Notes: generated from the sequence alone by a model not told the origin. DNA of 64,000 nucleotides from Lachnospiraceae bacterium (GCA_022845895.1 AP025573.1:3382501-3446500); one strand, 5' to 3'; shown: positions 39,889-49,158, counted from the first letter of the stretch. Numbers and translations: made by a program.

Positions 39889-41166
39889 TTGGACTCGAGT
39901 GACGTCATACAGCTTATCATACTGGTTGTTCTGCTGGGACTGTCTGCATTTTTCTCATCTGCGGAGACATCTCTTACGACGGCCAACAAGATTCGAATCC
40001 GCAGCCTGGCCGAAGACGGCAACAAACGGGCTAAAACATTATTAAAAATAACAGATAATTCAGGAAAGATGCTGAGCGCCATACTTATCGGCAACAATAT
40101 CGTCAACTTATCCGCCGCCTCTCTCACCACAAGCCTTGCTTACAGCTTCGGCGGTTCTATGGTGGCGATTGCCAGCGGTATACTGACTGTATTGATACTA
40201 CTCTTCGGAGAGATAACGCCGAAGACGATGGCAACCATCCACGCTGAAAAGATGGCCCTTGTCTATGCGCCTGTCATCAGCCTGTTTATGAAGATCATGA
40301 CCCCTTTCATCTTCCTTATCAATGGTTTGTCTATGGGAGTGCTCCTCCTTCTGCGTGTAGACCCCAATGCGAAAAATGATATCATGACCGAGACGGAGCT
40401 CCGTACCATCGTAGATGTCAGCCACGAGGACGGTGTCATAGAGTCCGACGAACGGGAGATGATATATAACGTATTCGACCTGGGTGATGCCAAAGCCAAG
40501 GATGTCATGGTCCCTCGTGTCCACGTGACGTTTGCCGATGTGGAAAGCACCTACGTGGAGCTGCTTGAGATATTCCGGGAGGACAAGTTCACCAGACTGC
40601 CGGTCTTTGAGGAGACTACAGACAATGTCATCGGTACCATCAACATGAAAGACCTTCTTCTCTATGATAACACGAAGGAATTTCATATACGGGATATACT
40701 GCGCGAAGCGTACTTTACCTATGAATATAAAAACATCTCTGAGCTGCTGGTAGAGATGCGGCAGGCCTCTTTCAACATAGCCATCGTATTAGATGAATAT
40801 GGCGAAACTGCCGGACTTATTACTTTAGAAGATATATTAGAAGAAATCGTCGGTGAAATCCATGACGAATATGATGAAAATGAAGAGGACTTTATCCAGG
40901 AAATCGGGGAACGGGAATTTATCGTGGAAGGTTCCACCAACCTGGATGATTTGAATGACCGCCTCGACTTAAGCTTTGAATCAGAAGATTATGATTCGGT
41001 CGGCGGCTTCATCATCGAGCGGCTGGACCGTCTCCCTGAAGCAGGTGATACGATTACGACAGAAGACGGGATACGAATGGTAGTAGAGACGCTGGATAAG
41101 AACCGGATTGAGAACGTGCATATATATCTTCCGGAAGCTGCGCCAGAGGATGATACAGACAATTGA
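39889..41166 (+). CDS. CNNM/CorC-like DUF21-CBS membrane protein
   Basis: About 425 residues. A DUF21 domain with three to four helices (LLGLSAFFSSAETSLTTANK, ILIGNNIVNLSAASLTTSLA) is followed by two CBS domains (ESDEREMIYNVFDLGDAKAK, DVMVPRV; FNIAIVLDEYGETAGLITLE) and a CorC/HlyC C-terminal domain (YDSVGGFIIERLDRLPEAGD). Related proteins transport or regulate magnesium. I prefer TTG 39889 because AAAGGAG lies 11 bases upstream. The GTG at 39877 overlaps that site. Confidence 0.9.
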   Translation: MDSSDVIQLIILVVLLGLSAFFSSAETSLTTANKIRIRSLAEDGNKRAKTLLKITDNSGKMLSAILIGNNIVNLSAASLTTSLAYSFGGSMVAIASGILTVLILLFGEITPKTMATIHAEKMALVYAPVISLFMKIMTPFIFLINGLSMGVLLLLRVDPNAKNDIMTETELRTIVDVSHEDGVIESDEREMIYNVFDLGDAKAKDVMVPRVHVTFADVESTYVELLEIFREDKFTRLPVFEETTDNVIGTINMKDLLLYDNTKEFHIRDILREAYFTYEYKNISELLVEMRQASFNIAIVLDEYGETAGLITLEDILEEIVGEIHDEYDENEEDFIQEIGEREFIVEGSTNLDDLNDRLDLSFESEDYDSVGGFIIERLDRLPEAGDTITTEDGIRMVVETLDKNRIENVHIYLPEAAPEDDTDN

Positions 41167-41178
41167 CGGATATGATAA

Positions 41179-41210
41179 GGACGCTGGAAACTGCATTCCA
41201 GCGTCCTTTT
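41179..41210. terminator. Bidirectional terminator between corC-like and sigma-like genes
   Basis: GGACGCTGGAA (41179-41189) pairs with TTCCAGCGTCC (41196-41206), then TTTTATTTG. The minus-strand gene stop (41209) lies inside its tail. Confidence 0.85.
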
Positions 41211-41919
41211 ATTTGTCTTCCCGCGCTTCTTCCACTTCTTCTCCTGCCAGATGGAGTATCGCTTCAATCTGTGCCTCTGTCATGCCAAGCTGCTGCGCCA
41301 CTTCATCCAAAGATACTTTCCTTCCCATATCTTCGCTCATGTGGCGGATTGTCTCATCCAGCTCGGCAACCTGGTCCACCATCTTTCTGTCCTGCCGCTT
41401 CGTCTCCGTCTGGGACTCTATGAATGCGTGTATGCCCGCACGCACTTCTTCCATCACTGTAACCTCGTCGTCGGCTCCCGCCTCAAAGCGTCCCAGTGCT
41501 GCCATGAGGCTGATATTCCCTTCCTGGATCATATCGCCGATAAACACCTCTTTCTGGTGCATCTTAAGCGCCGTATCTACGACAAGAGGCAGATAATAGG
41601 CCATGCGCGCTTCTTCTACGCTCCCGCCCCTCATCCCCTCTATATCCTGCATATAATCCGCAAGATAGGCCTGCTCTTCACCGTCCAGGTCTGCCGCCTC
41701 TTCCTCTGCTTCGATAATTTTTCCCGGCTGCTTCTTGTACCCGATTACCGATACCTTCTGTGAAAGCAGATAGTCACAGACGAGCTCTGTCTGTTCTCGG
41801 GAAAGGCTGTCCTCTTCAAAGAACTGCTCTATCTCTTCCATCGTAAGCCGGTTCCCCTGCCCGGCGGCAAGCTCCTGGATGCTGCTCAGCTTGCTCCTGA
41901 ATTCCAATCTGTCTGCCAT
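41209..41919 (-). CDS. Sigma-70-like protein lacking DNA-recognition regions
   Basis: 236 residues. The N-terminus resembles sigma region 1.1 (LTMEEIEQFFEEDSLSREQT). Residues 90-150 resemble region 2.1-2.2, the RNA-polymerase contact (LPLVVDTALKMHQKEVFIGD, then MIQEGNISLMAALGRF). Residues 180-225 resemble region 3 (MSEDMGRKVSLDEVAQQLGM). The aromatic -10-melting segment of region 2.3-2.4 is replaced by TVMEEVRAGIHAFIESQ and there is no region 4. It may bind polymerase without directing a promoter. ATG 41919 follows GGTGGAGG. Confidence 0.75.
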   Translation of the reverse strand: MADRLEFRSKLSSIQELAAGQGNRLTMEEIEQFFEEDSLSREQTELVCDYLLSQKVSVIGYKKQPGKIIEAEEEAADLDGEEQAYLADYMQDIEGMRGGSVEEARMAYYLPLVVDTALKMHQKEVFIGDMIQEGNISLMAALGRFEAGADDEVTVMEEVRAGIHAFIESQTETKRQDRKMVDQVAELDETIRHMSEDMGRKVSLDEVAQQLGMTEAQIEAILHLAGEEVEEAREDK

Positions 41920-42108
41920 ATAGTATGTCCTCCACCTTCCGGCTTATGTCCTCAAGCCCCCCGAGGCATCAGGGGGACGCGCCGTTTTACAACATATATT
42001 ATCACACTCCGAATAAAAATTCCATTGTAAATCATGATGGAAAGTGATACGATTACGTGGATAAAATGAATGGAATCGGCTTCTGCCGTTAAGAAGGAGA
42101 ATATGGTC

Positions 42109-44112
42109 ATGTCAATAACGAAAGGTATTCTTAAGATAAATGGAGCAAGACCGGAAGGCTGCAACCCGCTTCCTCTGTTCAGGGACCGCCGGAAAGACAA
42201 ATCCCCTGAAAGCAACGGGACGATGCTTCCGGAGGATCTGGAGCATTTCGGATACGAATCAGCCTTCCGCGTCCTTCCCTACAAGATGCAGGACCGATAT
42301 ACGAGGGCGAAGACGGAACTGTCGCTTGCTACTGTTGTATTGGAGAACGAACATCTGCGCGCCGAGTTTCTTCCAGAATTTGGCGGCCGCCTCTATTCCC
42401 TGCAGGAGAAGCCGTCCGGCCGGGAGCTGCTCTATCGCAATCCCGTCATGCAGCCGGCCAATCTCGCAATCCGAGACGCCTGGTTTTCCGGGGGAATCGA
42501 ATGGAATATTGCGCAATTGGGGCACACGTTTACTACCTGTGACGACGTGTTTTTTGCCAGTGTCGGAACGGGCAGCATCCGTGACGGCAAAGAGGAAGAA
42601 TTTCTCCGCATGTACGACTATGAAAGGACGAGAGGACTTGTCTGGCAGATTGATTTCCATCTGCCACAGGGAGCCCGCAGCCTTACTGCCCATGTCACCA
42701 TTCTAAATGACCAGGATCACAGCGTGCCTATGTACTGGTGGACGAACATAGCCGTACCAGAGAAGGCGGGCAGCCGTGTATTTTCCGGCACGGAAGATGT
42801 CCTGTACATAGAACCCCAGTCACAGGCAGAAGGTTCCGAACACCGCTTCGGGCGCGGACGGCTTCCCCATCTTCCGGTACTGCCCGGAAAGGATGCCTCC
42901 TATTCCCTGTGCTTTGACTTCTCAAGCGAATACTTTTTCCAGAATCCCGTGTCCGACCCGGCTCCATGGGAGGCTGTCTCTTACACGGACGGTTCGGTAT
43001 TCTGCGAGCGTTCCACACAGCCGCTTCGCATCCGCAAGATGTTCTGCTGGGGCAGCCATAGCGGAGGGCGCAACTGGTGCGACTACCTGTCTGTTCCGGG
43101 GCAGGGTGACTATATTGAGATTCAGGCCGGACTTGCGCCGACACAGCTGCACGGCATGGATATGGAAGCCGGCAGCCGCATGGAGTTCACCCAGATATTC
43201 GGTATCGCGTCCGTACAGCCGGGAGAGGGGAACCTGGACTCCTACAGCCAGGCACGGTCACTCGTTGAGCAGGCTGTAGAGCAGGCTATCCCTGCATCGG
43301 AAGTTGCCCGGATGGATGCCCGCTGCCGAAGCCTTGCTGCCCTTCCCTGCAAGACGGTGCTGCACTGCGGACACGGGTGGGGCGCGCTGGAGGACAGACG
43401 GCGGCGCCTGGAGCATAAGGACCCTCTGCCGTCTCGCCTGTCCTTCCCGGAAGAAAGCCTGGGTGCAGAACAGGAGCGATGGCTCAGTCTGATGGAAGGC
43501 CGTACGCTGCCTGAAACAGACGGCGTTCCTCTTCCTGCTTCGTGGATGACAGACGTCAATTATATACCGTATCTCGAACGTTACCTGGCCAGCCACCCGG
43601 ACAGCATTACCGGGCGGCTCCTCCTCGGCGTATGCCTGTATGAGAATGGCAGCTACGATGATGCCGTCTCCTTATGGGAAGAATGCCTGCTCCAGAAGCC
43701 TCTCCCGATCTTGCACCGCAATCTTGCCTACGCGGCGAATCAGGAAGGGAATCTCAGGAAGGCAATCCGGCACATGGAGCAGATTCCTTTCGATACATAT
43801 CTGGATGTGGACTTTGCCTACCTTCAGGAATACCTCCAGCTCCTCTCCAAAGACGGACAGTGGGACACGATAGACAGCCTGTACCGCAGGCTGCCCGGAC
43901 ATCTCAAGGAAGAAGAGCGTATATACCTGCTCGAATGCGAAGCCGCCCTCCACTTGGAAAATTGGGCCTTCCTCGAAGAAGCCTTCCAAAAAGAATACGC
44001 TTCCATCCGGGAAGGAGAGACGAAGATAACCGATATCTGGTTCGCATACGCCAGAGCACATCACATCGATTCCAGCAAGCTTCCTAAAAATCTGGACATG
44101 AGAATGTTCTGA
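42109..44112 (+). CDS. DUF5107-type carbohydrate-associated protein with TPR tail
   Basis: About 667 residues. Residues 25-400 are rich in beta-strands and resemble DUF5107 proteins (FRVLPYKMQDRYTRAKTELS, FLPEFGGRLYSLQEKPSGRE, NIAQLGHTFTTCDDVFFASV, YWWTNIAVPEK). This family has a galactose-mutarotase-like fold. Residues 480-640 hold TPR-like repeats (LLGVCLYENGSYDDAVSLWE, NLAYAANQEGNLRKAIRHME). It is cytosolic, with no signal peptide. ATG 42109 is 9 bases after AAGGAG. The role is unproven, probably carbohydrate metabolism. Palindrome copy 3 follows one base after the stop. Confidence 0.75.
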   Translation: MSITKGILKINGARPEGCNPLPLFRDRRKDKSPESNGTMLPEDLEHFGYESAFRVLPYKMQDRYTRAKTELSLATVVLENEHLRAEFLPEFGGRLYSLQEKPSGRELLYRNPVMQPANLAIRDAWFSGGIEWNIAQLGHTFTTCDDVFFASVGTGSIRDGKEEEFLRMYDYERTRGLVWQIDFHLPQGARSLTAHVTILNDQDHSVPMYWWTNIAVPEKAGSRVFSGTEDVLYIEPQSQAEGSEHRFGRGRLPHLPVLPGKDASYSLCFDFSSEYFFQNPVSDPAPWEAVSYTDGSVFCERSTQPLRIRKMFCWGSHSGGRNWCDYLSVPGQGDYIEIQAGLAPTQLHGMDMEAGSRMEFTQIFGIASVQPGEGNLDSYSQARSLVEQAVEQAIPASEVARMDARCRSLAALPCKTVLHCGHGWGALEDRRRRLEHKDPLPSRLSFPEESLGAEQERWLSLMEGRTLPETDGVPLPASWMTDVNYIPYLERYLASHPDSITGRLLLGVCLYENGSYDDAVSLWEECLLQKPLPILHRNLAYAANQEGNLRKAIRHMEQIPFDTYLDVDFAYLQEYLQLLSKDGQWDTIDSLYRRLPGHLKEEERIYLLECEAALHLENWAFLEEAFQKEYASIREGETKITDIWFAYARAHHIDSSKLPKNLDMRMF

Positions 44113-44113
44113 C

Positions 44114-44197
44114 GTATAGGGACAGGGTAAAATGAATTGGGGACGGAGGTTTTTTAAAAAACCTCCGTCCCCAATTCATTTTACCCTGTCCCTATAC
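44114..44197. repeat. Palindromic element, copy 3 (84-bp perfect palindrome)
   Basis: The longest copy: an 84-bp perfect inverted repeat without spacer, centred at 44155/44156 on TTTTTTAAAAAA. From the outside in, each arm reads GTATAGGGACAGGG, TAAAATGAATT, GGGGACGGAGG. It starts one base after the DUF5107 gene stop and its right end supplies the stop codon (TAG) of the convergent gene at 44192. It can act as a terminator for both genes. Confidence 0.95.
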
Positions 44198-44434
44198 CCG
44201 GTTTCTCATCAGAAATATTATGCCGCCGAACAGCCCGAAGATTATTCCGACATAAATGGCGGCGCACATGATGCTTGTCGCATACATCCACACGGAAGCG
44301 CCTGACGCGATGCAGAATATCATGCCTGTTATGAGGGCCGCGGTGGTCCAGCATATAATATTGACCGCAAGAAATACACCTGTCGCGGAGTCGTTTTGAA
44401 ATACTCTATTAGTCAGTTCCCACAATCTTTTCAT
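44192..44434 (-). CDS. Small two-helix membrane protein (80 aa)
   Basis: 80 residues with two or three membrane segments (VFLAVNIICWTTAALITGMI, then YATSIMCAAIYVGIIFGLFG). ATG 44434 lies 7 bases after GGAGG. A GTG immediately before could also serve. The last codons and stop (RNRV, TAG) are provided by the end of palindrome copy 3, so its original C-terminus may have been different. I do not recognise a family. Confidence 0.7.
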   Translation of the reverse strand: MKRLWELTNRVFQNDSATGVFLAVNIICWTTAALITGMIFCIASGASVWMYATSIMCAAIYVGIIFGLFGGIIFLMRNRV

Positions 44435-44538
44435 CACAATACCTCCTCACTAAATTCGTTCTCATCTCTTTGCTGTCTTTATTATAATTTAGTATTGTTA
44501 AGGGAACCCGTGGACTGGTGATAAATCTACGTTAAATG

Positions 44539-45300
44539 TCAGCTGATGATCAAGGTCTGATAGCCGTCCATCTTCAGCCTTCTTTCCATATCGACCGCAT
44601 CGCTTAAATTGTCATATCCGCCTACCTGGACGCTTAAGTACGGACCTGAATCATCGATAAATGCAGGGTAATCCTGCTCCAGCAGCTCATTGCGCAGCCG
44701 TTCCGCATAGTTCCAGTTCCTGAACAGGCCGACTTGTACTCTGTAATAGTTCTCCTGGATGACCCCCGCTGAGTTGAGGGCGTCCAGCAGACCTGACGCA
44801 ATCGCCTGAGCAATGGCATCAAAATTATTGTCAAAGAGCATATTATCCGTATCGGAATTGATAAATCCTGCCTCCACCAGTACCGCCGGCATTTTTGTCC
44901 TTCTCAGTACGACCAGGTTCGGCCTTGCCTTCACGCCTAGATTTACAAATCCCACCGCCTCCAGCTGGTCATTGATGTCCTGTGCCGCCTGGTATTTGAG
45001 CCCTGACAAGTCATATACAAGACTTTCCACCCCTGATACCTGATTATCCGTCGGGAAAGAATTCCTGTGGATGGACAAGAAGAAATCTACCCCCGCATTA
45101 TTCGCTTTCGTCGCTTTCTCAAATGGTGTCTCATATACATCTGTCGTCCTCGTGTAGGACACATCTATTCCATTGTCCTGCAATATCTCACCCACTGCCA
45201 GGGCAAGACGTAACGTATCGTCCTTTTCCTGTCTGCCGTTGTAGACAGCGCCTGGATCACGGCCGCCGTGGCCCGCATCCACCATGACTGAATATGGCAT
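44539..45300 (-). CDS. CwlC-like N-acetylmuramoyl-L-alanine amidase with SPOR domain
   Basis: 253 residues. Amidase_3 domain (residues 1-175): MVDAGHGGRDPGAVYNGRQE zinc His, FLSIHRNSFP, and VLVEAGFINSDTDNMLF catalytic Glu. A SPOR domain (180-253: YYRVQVGLFRNWNYAERLRN, YLSVQVGGYDNLSDA) follows. There is no signal peptide. This size, domain order and lack of export signal match B. subtilis CwlC, which lyses the mother cell from inside during sporulation. That role is likely but not proven. ATG 45300 follows AAAGGGG. Confidence 0.88.
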   Translation of the reverse strand: MPYSVMVDAGHGGRDPGAVYNGRQEKDDTLRLALAVGEILQDNGIDVSYTRTTDVYETPFEKATKANNAGVDFFLSIHRNSFPTDNQVSGVESLVYDLSGLKYQAAQDINDQLEAVGFVNLGVKARPNLVVLRRTKMPAVLVEAGFINSDTDNMLFDNNFDAIAQAIASGLLDALNSAGVIQENYYRVQVGLFRNWNYAERLRNELLEQDYPAFIDDSGPYLSVQVGGYDNLSDAVDMERRLKMDGYQTLIIS

Positions 45301-45374
45301 AAAAAATCCCCTTTCACAACATTCTATAATAGGATATGCAGGGACAGGGCAGTTGGGAACCTCTGGTATTTAAC

Positions 45375-45424
45375 AATAGACAAGGCAGTATGACGTGATT
45401 TTCATTCATACTGCCTTGTCTATT
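45375..45424. repeat. Perfect 19-bp inverted repeat
   Basis: Arms 45375-45393 and 45406-45424 are exact complements around a 12-base loop. It lies 18 bases after the stop of the SAP-domain gene. No T run follows on either strand, so it may be a weak terminator or another element. A GGGACAGGG match to the outer arm of the palindrome family occurs nearby (45341). Confidence 0.6.
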
Positions 45425-45442
45425 CAAGGATGTTACATAAAA

Positions 45443-46015
45443 TCAGTTCAGTGCCGTAAGATCCGACTTTTCATATCGGTTATGCCCCTTTATCCCTTTC
45501 TTATAATTCCAGCATGCGATGGCTTCCTCCAGCGATTTTCCTTTATTGTCTTCAAAAAAATCCCGTATATAGGTATTGTACTCGAACTGTCTGTCAATGA
45601 CCGTCTTCCCCTGCTTCTTCTCTTTTACAATCCTATGATAGGCATCTATGGCATCTCCATACGATTTGCCCGCATTGCTCTTCAGCCATTTCTGAAATGC
45701 AACATTGAACGAGAACCCTTTGCCGATTCTTTCTTTAAAAAATGCCCGGTGCCTCTCCGTACATACAAAATCAGGTTCTATTATCGAATCTTCGGTCATA
45801 ACTTTCGTATTCGCCGCAGCCTTTCTCGTCGTCCTCGCCGCCTGCACTTTACCCGTATCAAGAAAGCAGGAGATTCTTTCTGTTATCTCAATCTTACCGC
45901 CCGATACCGGCAGGCCGTTCCTTCTGCAGAAGTCAACGAGTTCTTCTTTTAGATAATAATAGCTCTTAAATGTTTTACTGTCTAAGCTTTGATTCAAAGC
46001 AGGTCTATCACTCAT
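45443..46015 (-). CDS. SAP-domain protein (DUF6434-like)
   Basis: 190 residues. Residues 30-70 are a SAP-type helix pair (YYYLKEELVDFCRRNGLPVS, GGKIEITERISCFLDTG). Residues 100-185 resemble a DUF6434-type domain (FRKERIGKGFSFNVAFQKWL-like, with KSYGDAIDAYHRIVKEKKQG). Both suggest DNA or RNA binding. ATG 46015 has GGAGG 5 bases upstream. The function is unknown; the bacterial SAP/DUF combination is recurrent in clostridia. Confidence 0.7.
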   Translation of the reverse strand: MSDRPALNQSLDSKTFKSYYYLKEELVDFCRRNGLPVSGGKIEITERISCFLDTGKVQAARTTRKAAANTKVMTEDSIIEPDFVCTERHRAFFKERIGKGFSFNVAFQKWLKSNAGKSYGDAIDAYHRIVKEKKQGKTVIDRQFEYNTYIRDFFEDNKGKSLEEAIACWNYKKGIKGHNRYEKSDLTALN

Positions 46016-46048
46016 CTGTCCCTCCATTCCTTTTATGGGCATGTCCAT

Positions 46049-46579
46049 TTATCTGAACACAAGCCTGCATTCTATCCCGTCATAGAGACGCTTTCCTTCA
46101 TTCGCCTCATAAGGGATATCTCTGACATAGTCAAATCCTAACTTCCGCAGTACATTGCCGGAGGAAGCATTCGCTCTGGCATACCTTCCCACCAGCTCCT
46201 TTGCCCCCAGGCTTTCCTCTGCATACTGCACGACCCGCCCCATGGCCTCGGTAGCATATCCCCGCCCCCAATACTTTTTACCGAAGTTATAACCAACTTC
46301 AAACATATGATACTCCGTCTCAAAATATAGAAGTCCCGTTCCGGCAAGCTCTCCTGTCGCTTTCACGACCACCGCCCATCGGAACCATTCATCTGACGGA
46401 ATCTGTCCCATCTCAAAGGCAATCCATTCCTTTGTCTTTTCGATATCATTATGGCTGCTCCAGAACATATAACGCGCAACATCGGGATCACTTTCCCAAC
46501 ATTCATAGACGTCGCGGGCATCCTCTTTACAAAACGGCCTTAGCAGCAGTCTGTCAGTCTCTAATACCGGTGTGTTCAT
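46049..46579 (-). CDS. GNAT-family acetyltransferase (RimJ/RimL-like)
   Basis: 176 residues. The start LETDRLLLRPFCKEDARDVY and the acetyl-CoA-binding GYNFGKKYWGRGYATEAMGR are the RimJ/RimL type of the GNAT superfamily. The conserved C-terminal strand VGRYARANASSGNVLRKLGF is present. The acceptor (protein N-terminus or small molecule) is unknown. It starts at ATG 46579. Confidence 0.88.
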   Translation of the reverse strand: MNTPVLETDRLLLRPFCKEDARDVYECWESDPDVARYMFWSSHNDIEKTKEWIAFEMGQIPSDEWFRWAVVVKATGELAGTGLLYFETEYHMFEVGYNFGKKYWGRGYATEAMGRVVQYAEESLGAKELVGRYARANASSGNVLRKLGFDYVRDIPYEANEGKRLYDGIECRLVFR

Positions 46580-46740
46580 CTCATTCTCCCCTCAATTCAA
46601 GATTAGGCGCACCCAATGAAATCTATCTTCTTCTCATCTTACTGCGTCAGCCAGTTTATACTATTGTACCAAGCTGACGGCGCTTCGGCTAGTCCTAGTT
46701 ATGAATTTTCCTCTGCTTTTTCATTATGAATACCCCCGTT

Positions 46741-48234
46741 CTAAGACAGTCGTTCATTAATATCTCTTAACCTTCCATACATCTGCCGATACAGTTCATA
46801 ACGCTCCTCATATATTCTTACCGCCTCTGCTTCCGGCTCCACCACAGTTCCTGGCCGTACCATCTGGCCTGCCGCATCCTTAAGAGAACGATAAAGGCCG
46901 AGCACCACCGCTCCAAGAACAGCGCCACCTAAAGCGGCGGTATCTGCACACGCCGAACAATACAGCTCTCTTCCCAGGATACTGGATCTGATTTGCATCC
47001 AAAGAGATGATCTGCTTCCGCCGCCGCTTACAACAACCGTATTGACGGGAATCCCGGCATGACGGATGCTGTCAAGAATGACCCTGCACTCGAATGCGGT
47101 CCCTTCAAGTATCGCCTTGTAGATTTCTTCCCTGCCTGTGGCCATCGTAATCCCGATTACTGCCGCCTTTGCCTTTTCATCCATGTGCCCCGCCGTTGCT
47201 CCGGCAAAATGTGGCACTACAAGCAGATTAGACGGATGATGGCCCTGCTGCCCGTTCAGGCCGGCAAGAATTTGGTCCTTTGGTTCCTCAGACCCTCCGA
47301 AAAAATTGTCAAGAAACCAGTTTACACCTGCCCCGGCCGCATTATGCCACGCGACGGTATTATATAGATGCGGCCGGACAAAAGGTTCACAGGAAATGAG
47401 ATTCTCCCGGATACTTTTGCTGTCCATTCTGCCGCCGAGCACTGTTGTTATCCCTTCTGTCGTTCCGACTGTATTCGAGCAGATTCCCGGCTTTACCGCA
47501 CCTGCACCGATAGCATTAAATATGTGGTCGTGGCTTCCCACCAGAACCGGTATATCATAAAAGATGCCAAGCTCCTCTTTTATCTCCTTCCTGACAGATC
47601 CAATCACCGTACCGCCCGGAACCGGATGGGACAGAAGATCCTTACTCATCTGAACCGCATTAAGGATTTCATCTGACCACCGTTTTTTTCTAATGTCAAA
47701 AGCCATCGTCCTTGACGCCATGGAATAGTCTATGACGGCCTCCCCCGTCAGGACAAAGCCTATATAGTCAGTAAAGCACATATATTTCCATACTTTTCTG
47801 TGTATCGCCGGATAGTGCGCCCGGATATAAAGCATCTTGTTCAAAGAATATATGTAGCTTAGGTTCAGCCCTGTTATCTCTGTGAGCTGTTCCTCTCCAA
47901 TCCGGCAGGCCACTTCTTCAAGCTCTTCACTCCCCCTGGAATCAGATCCAATGATACTGTTCATCAAAGCGCCTCCGTCAGCACCTACCGGGACGACCGC
48001 CTCCCCCAGGGAGGCAACCGTAATCAGCCTGATCTTCTCTGCCGGGGATGTATGCAGCACCTCCGCCACCGCCTGAAGCGTCCCTTCCTTCACCTGGACA
48101 GGAGAGAGTTCCCGCTTCCTCTCTTCTAATCCATAGGTCCGAAGCGGCCGGTAGGCCCTGGCGCACATATTTCCTTTTTCATCTATAATAGTTGCCTTAA
48201 TGCCGGATGTTCCGATATCAATTCCTAAAAACAT
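46741..48234 (-). CDS. FGGY-family sugar kinase
   Basis: 497 residues. N-terminal phosphate-binding GIDIGTSGIKATIIDEKGNM, the middle FGGY motif region (ILVPVLVGSHDHIFNAIGAG-like: VLVGSHDHIFNAIGAGAVKP), and GTAFECRVILDSIRHAGIPV then VVSGGGSRSSLWMQIRSSIL. It probably phosphorylates a ketose or polyol imported by the adjacent ABC system. It is the last gene of the rbsB-like operon, downstream of a class II aldolase that may split its product. AGAGGAG precedes ATG 48234. Confidence 0.92.
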   Translation of the reverse strand: MFLGIDIGTSGIKATIIDEKGNMCARAYRPLRTYGLEERKRELSPVQVKEGTLQAVAEVLHTSPAEKIRLITVASLGEAVVPVGADGGALMNSIIGSDSRGSEELEEVACRIGEEQLTEITGLNLSYIYSLNKMLYIRAHYPAIHRKVWKYMCFTDYIGFVLTGEAVIDYSMASRTMAFDIRKKRWSDEILNAVQMSKDLLSHPVPGGTVIGSVRKEIKEELGIFYDIPVLVGSHDHIFNAIGAGAVKPGICSNTVGTTEGITTVLGGRMDSKSIRENLISCEPFVRPHLYNTVAWHNAAGAGVNWFLDNFFGGSEEPKDQILAGLNGQQGHHPSNLLVVPHFAGATAGHMDEKAKAAVIGITMATGREEIYKAILEGTAFECRVILDSIRHAGIPVNTVVVSGGGSRSSLWMQIRSSILGRELYCSACADTAALGGAVLGAVVLGLYRSLKDAAGQMVRPGTVVEPEAEAVRIYEERYELYRQMYGRLRDINERLS

Positions 48235-48245
48235 GACCGCTCCTC

Positions 48246-49121
48246 TTATGTATGCGATGCATTTTTAAATGCGTTCAGTACCTCCACCGTTCTCTCGTAT
48301 ATAATCTCCATGGCCTGATTGGCCAGATTGCAGAAGTTTACCGGATTTTTCGATTCCTGTATCGTCTTCATAAGATATGGGGCAGGCGCCGTATCAATCG
48401 CGGTAAAATAATTGATTTTTTTTATTCCTGCCGATATAGCCGCCTGAATCTGGTCAAACGGGGTTCCTGAACCGCCGTGCATGCCGAGATGCACATTCCC
48501 CGCCAGGCTCTTAATCTTTTTAATCCGTTCTATATCCAGATTCGGCTCCCCTGCGTATACGCCATGGACCGTTCCAAAGGATGTCGTCAGCACATCGCAG
48601 CCCGACCTCTCGCAGAATACCTCCGCCTCTTTCGGGTCGGTAAAATATACGCTTAAATCTGACAGGTCGCTCGTCTCCTGTCCATGTACATCACTTGGCA
48701 TGTTATTGGGCATGGCGCCAAGCTCTGCTTCCACTCCTATTCCAAGGGGCTTCACGATATCTACGAACCGCCTGACCTCCTCGATATTTTTCTCCAGCGG
48801 AAATCTGGAACAGTCATACATAATTGAAGTGCAGCCAAGCCTTACCGCTTTCATACAGTGATCGAAATCAAAACCATGATCCACATGGACAGAGATTGCG
48901 GCTGTTGACTTCCTCGCATAGTCCAGCATCAACGGTACCGCGATCTCTATCGGGACAACGCTTTCCTCTGTCTGCGCGTGATTAATCGTCACCGGCATTC
49001 CTGTATCCTCTGCCGCCTCGATTACAGCCCTTAATGAGATCTGATTCGGGGTATTAATCGATGCGATCGCAAAATTATTCCTCTCCGCCTCCTGTAACAT
49101 TTCCTGTAAACTTACTAACAT
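48246..49121 (-). CDS. Class II ketose-bisphosphate aldolase family protein
   Basis: 291 residues. Zinc ligands are in ISVHVDHGFDFDHCMKAVRL, then IMYDCSRFPLEKNI, VEAELGAMPNNM, FGTVHGVYAGEPNLD, and HLGMHGGSGTPFDQIQAAIS. It is divergent from the housekeeping fba at 33118 and closer to GatY/tagatose-bisphosphate or unusual ketose aldolases. Substrate unknown. AAGGAGG is 8 bases before ATG 49121. Confidence 0.88.
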   Translation of the reverse strand: MLVSLQEMLQEAERNNFAIASINTPNQISLRAVIEAAEDTGMPVTINHAQTEESVVPIEIAVPLMLDYARKSTAAISVHVDHGFDFDHCMKAVRLGCTSIMYDCSRFPLEKNIEEVRRFVDIVKPLGIGVEAELGAMPNNMPSDVHGQETSDLSDLSVYFTDPKEAEVFCERSGCDVLTTSFGTVHGVYAGEPNLDIERIKKIKSLAGNVHLGMHGGSGTPFDQIQAAISAGIKKINYFTAIDTAPAPYLMKTIQESKNPVNFCNLANQAMEIIYERTVEVLNAFKNASHT

Positions 49122-49158
49122 TGTTTCTTCCTCCTTATGTATTCTCGTATTTTGCCGC

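Noticed and set aside
46646-46678. GTCAGC/GCTGAC inverted repeat upstream of the acetyltransferase as an insertion-sequence end
   Set aside because: Arms of only 6 bp, with no transposase or target duplication seen. It could equally be a regulatory dyad.
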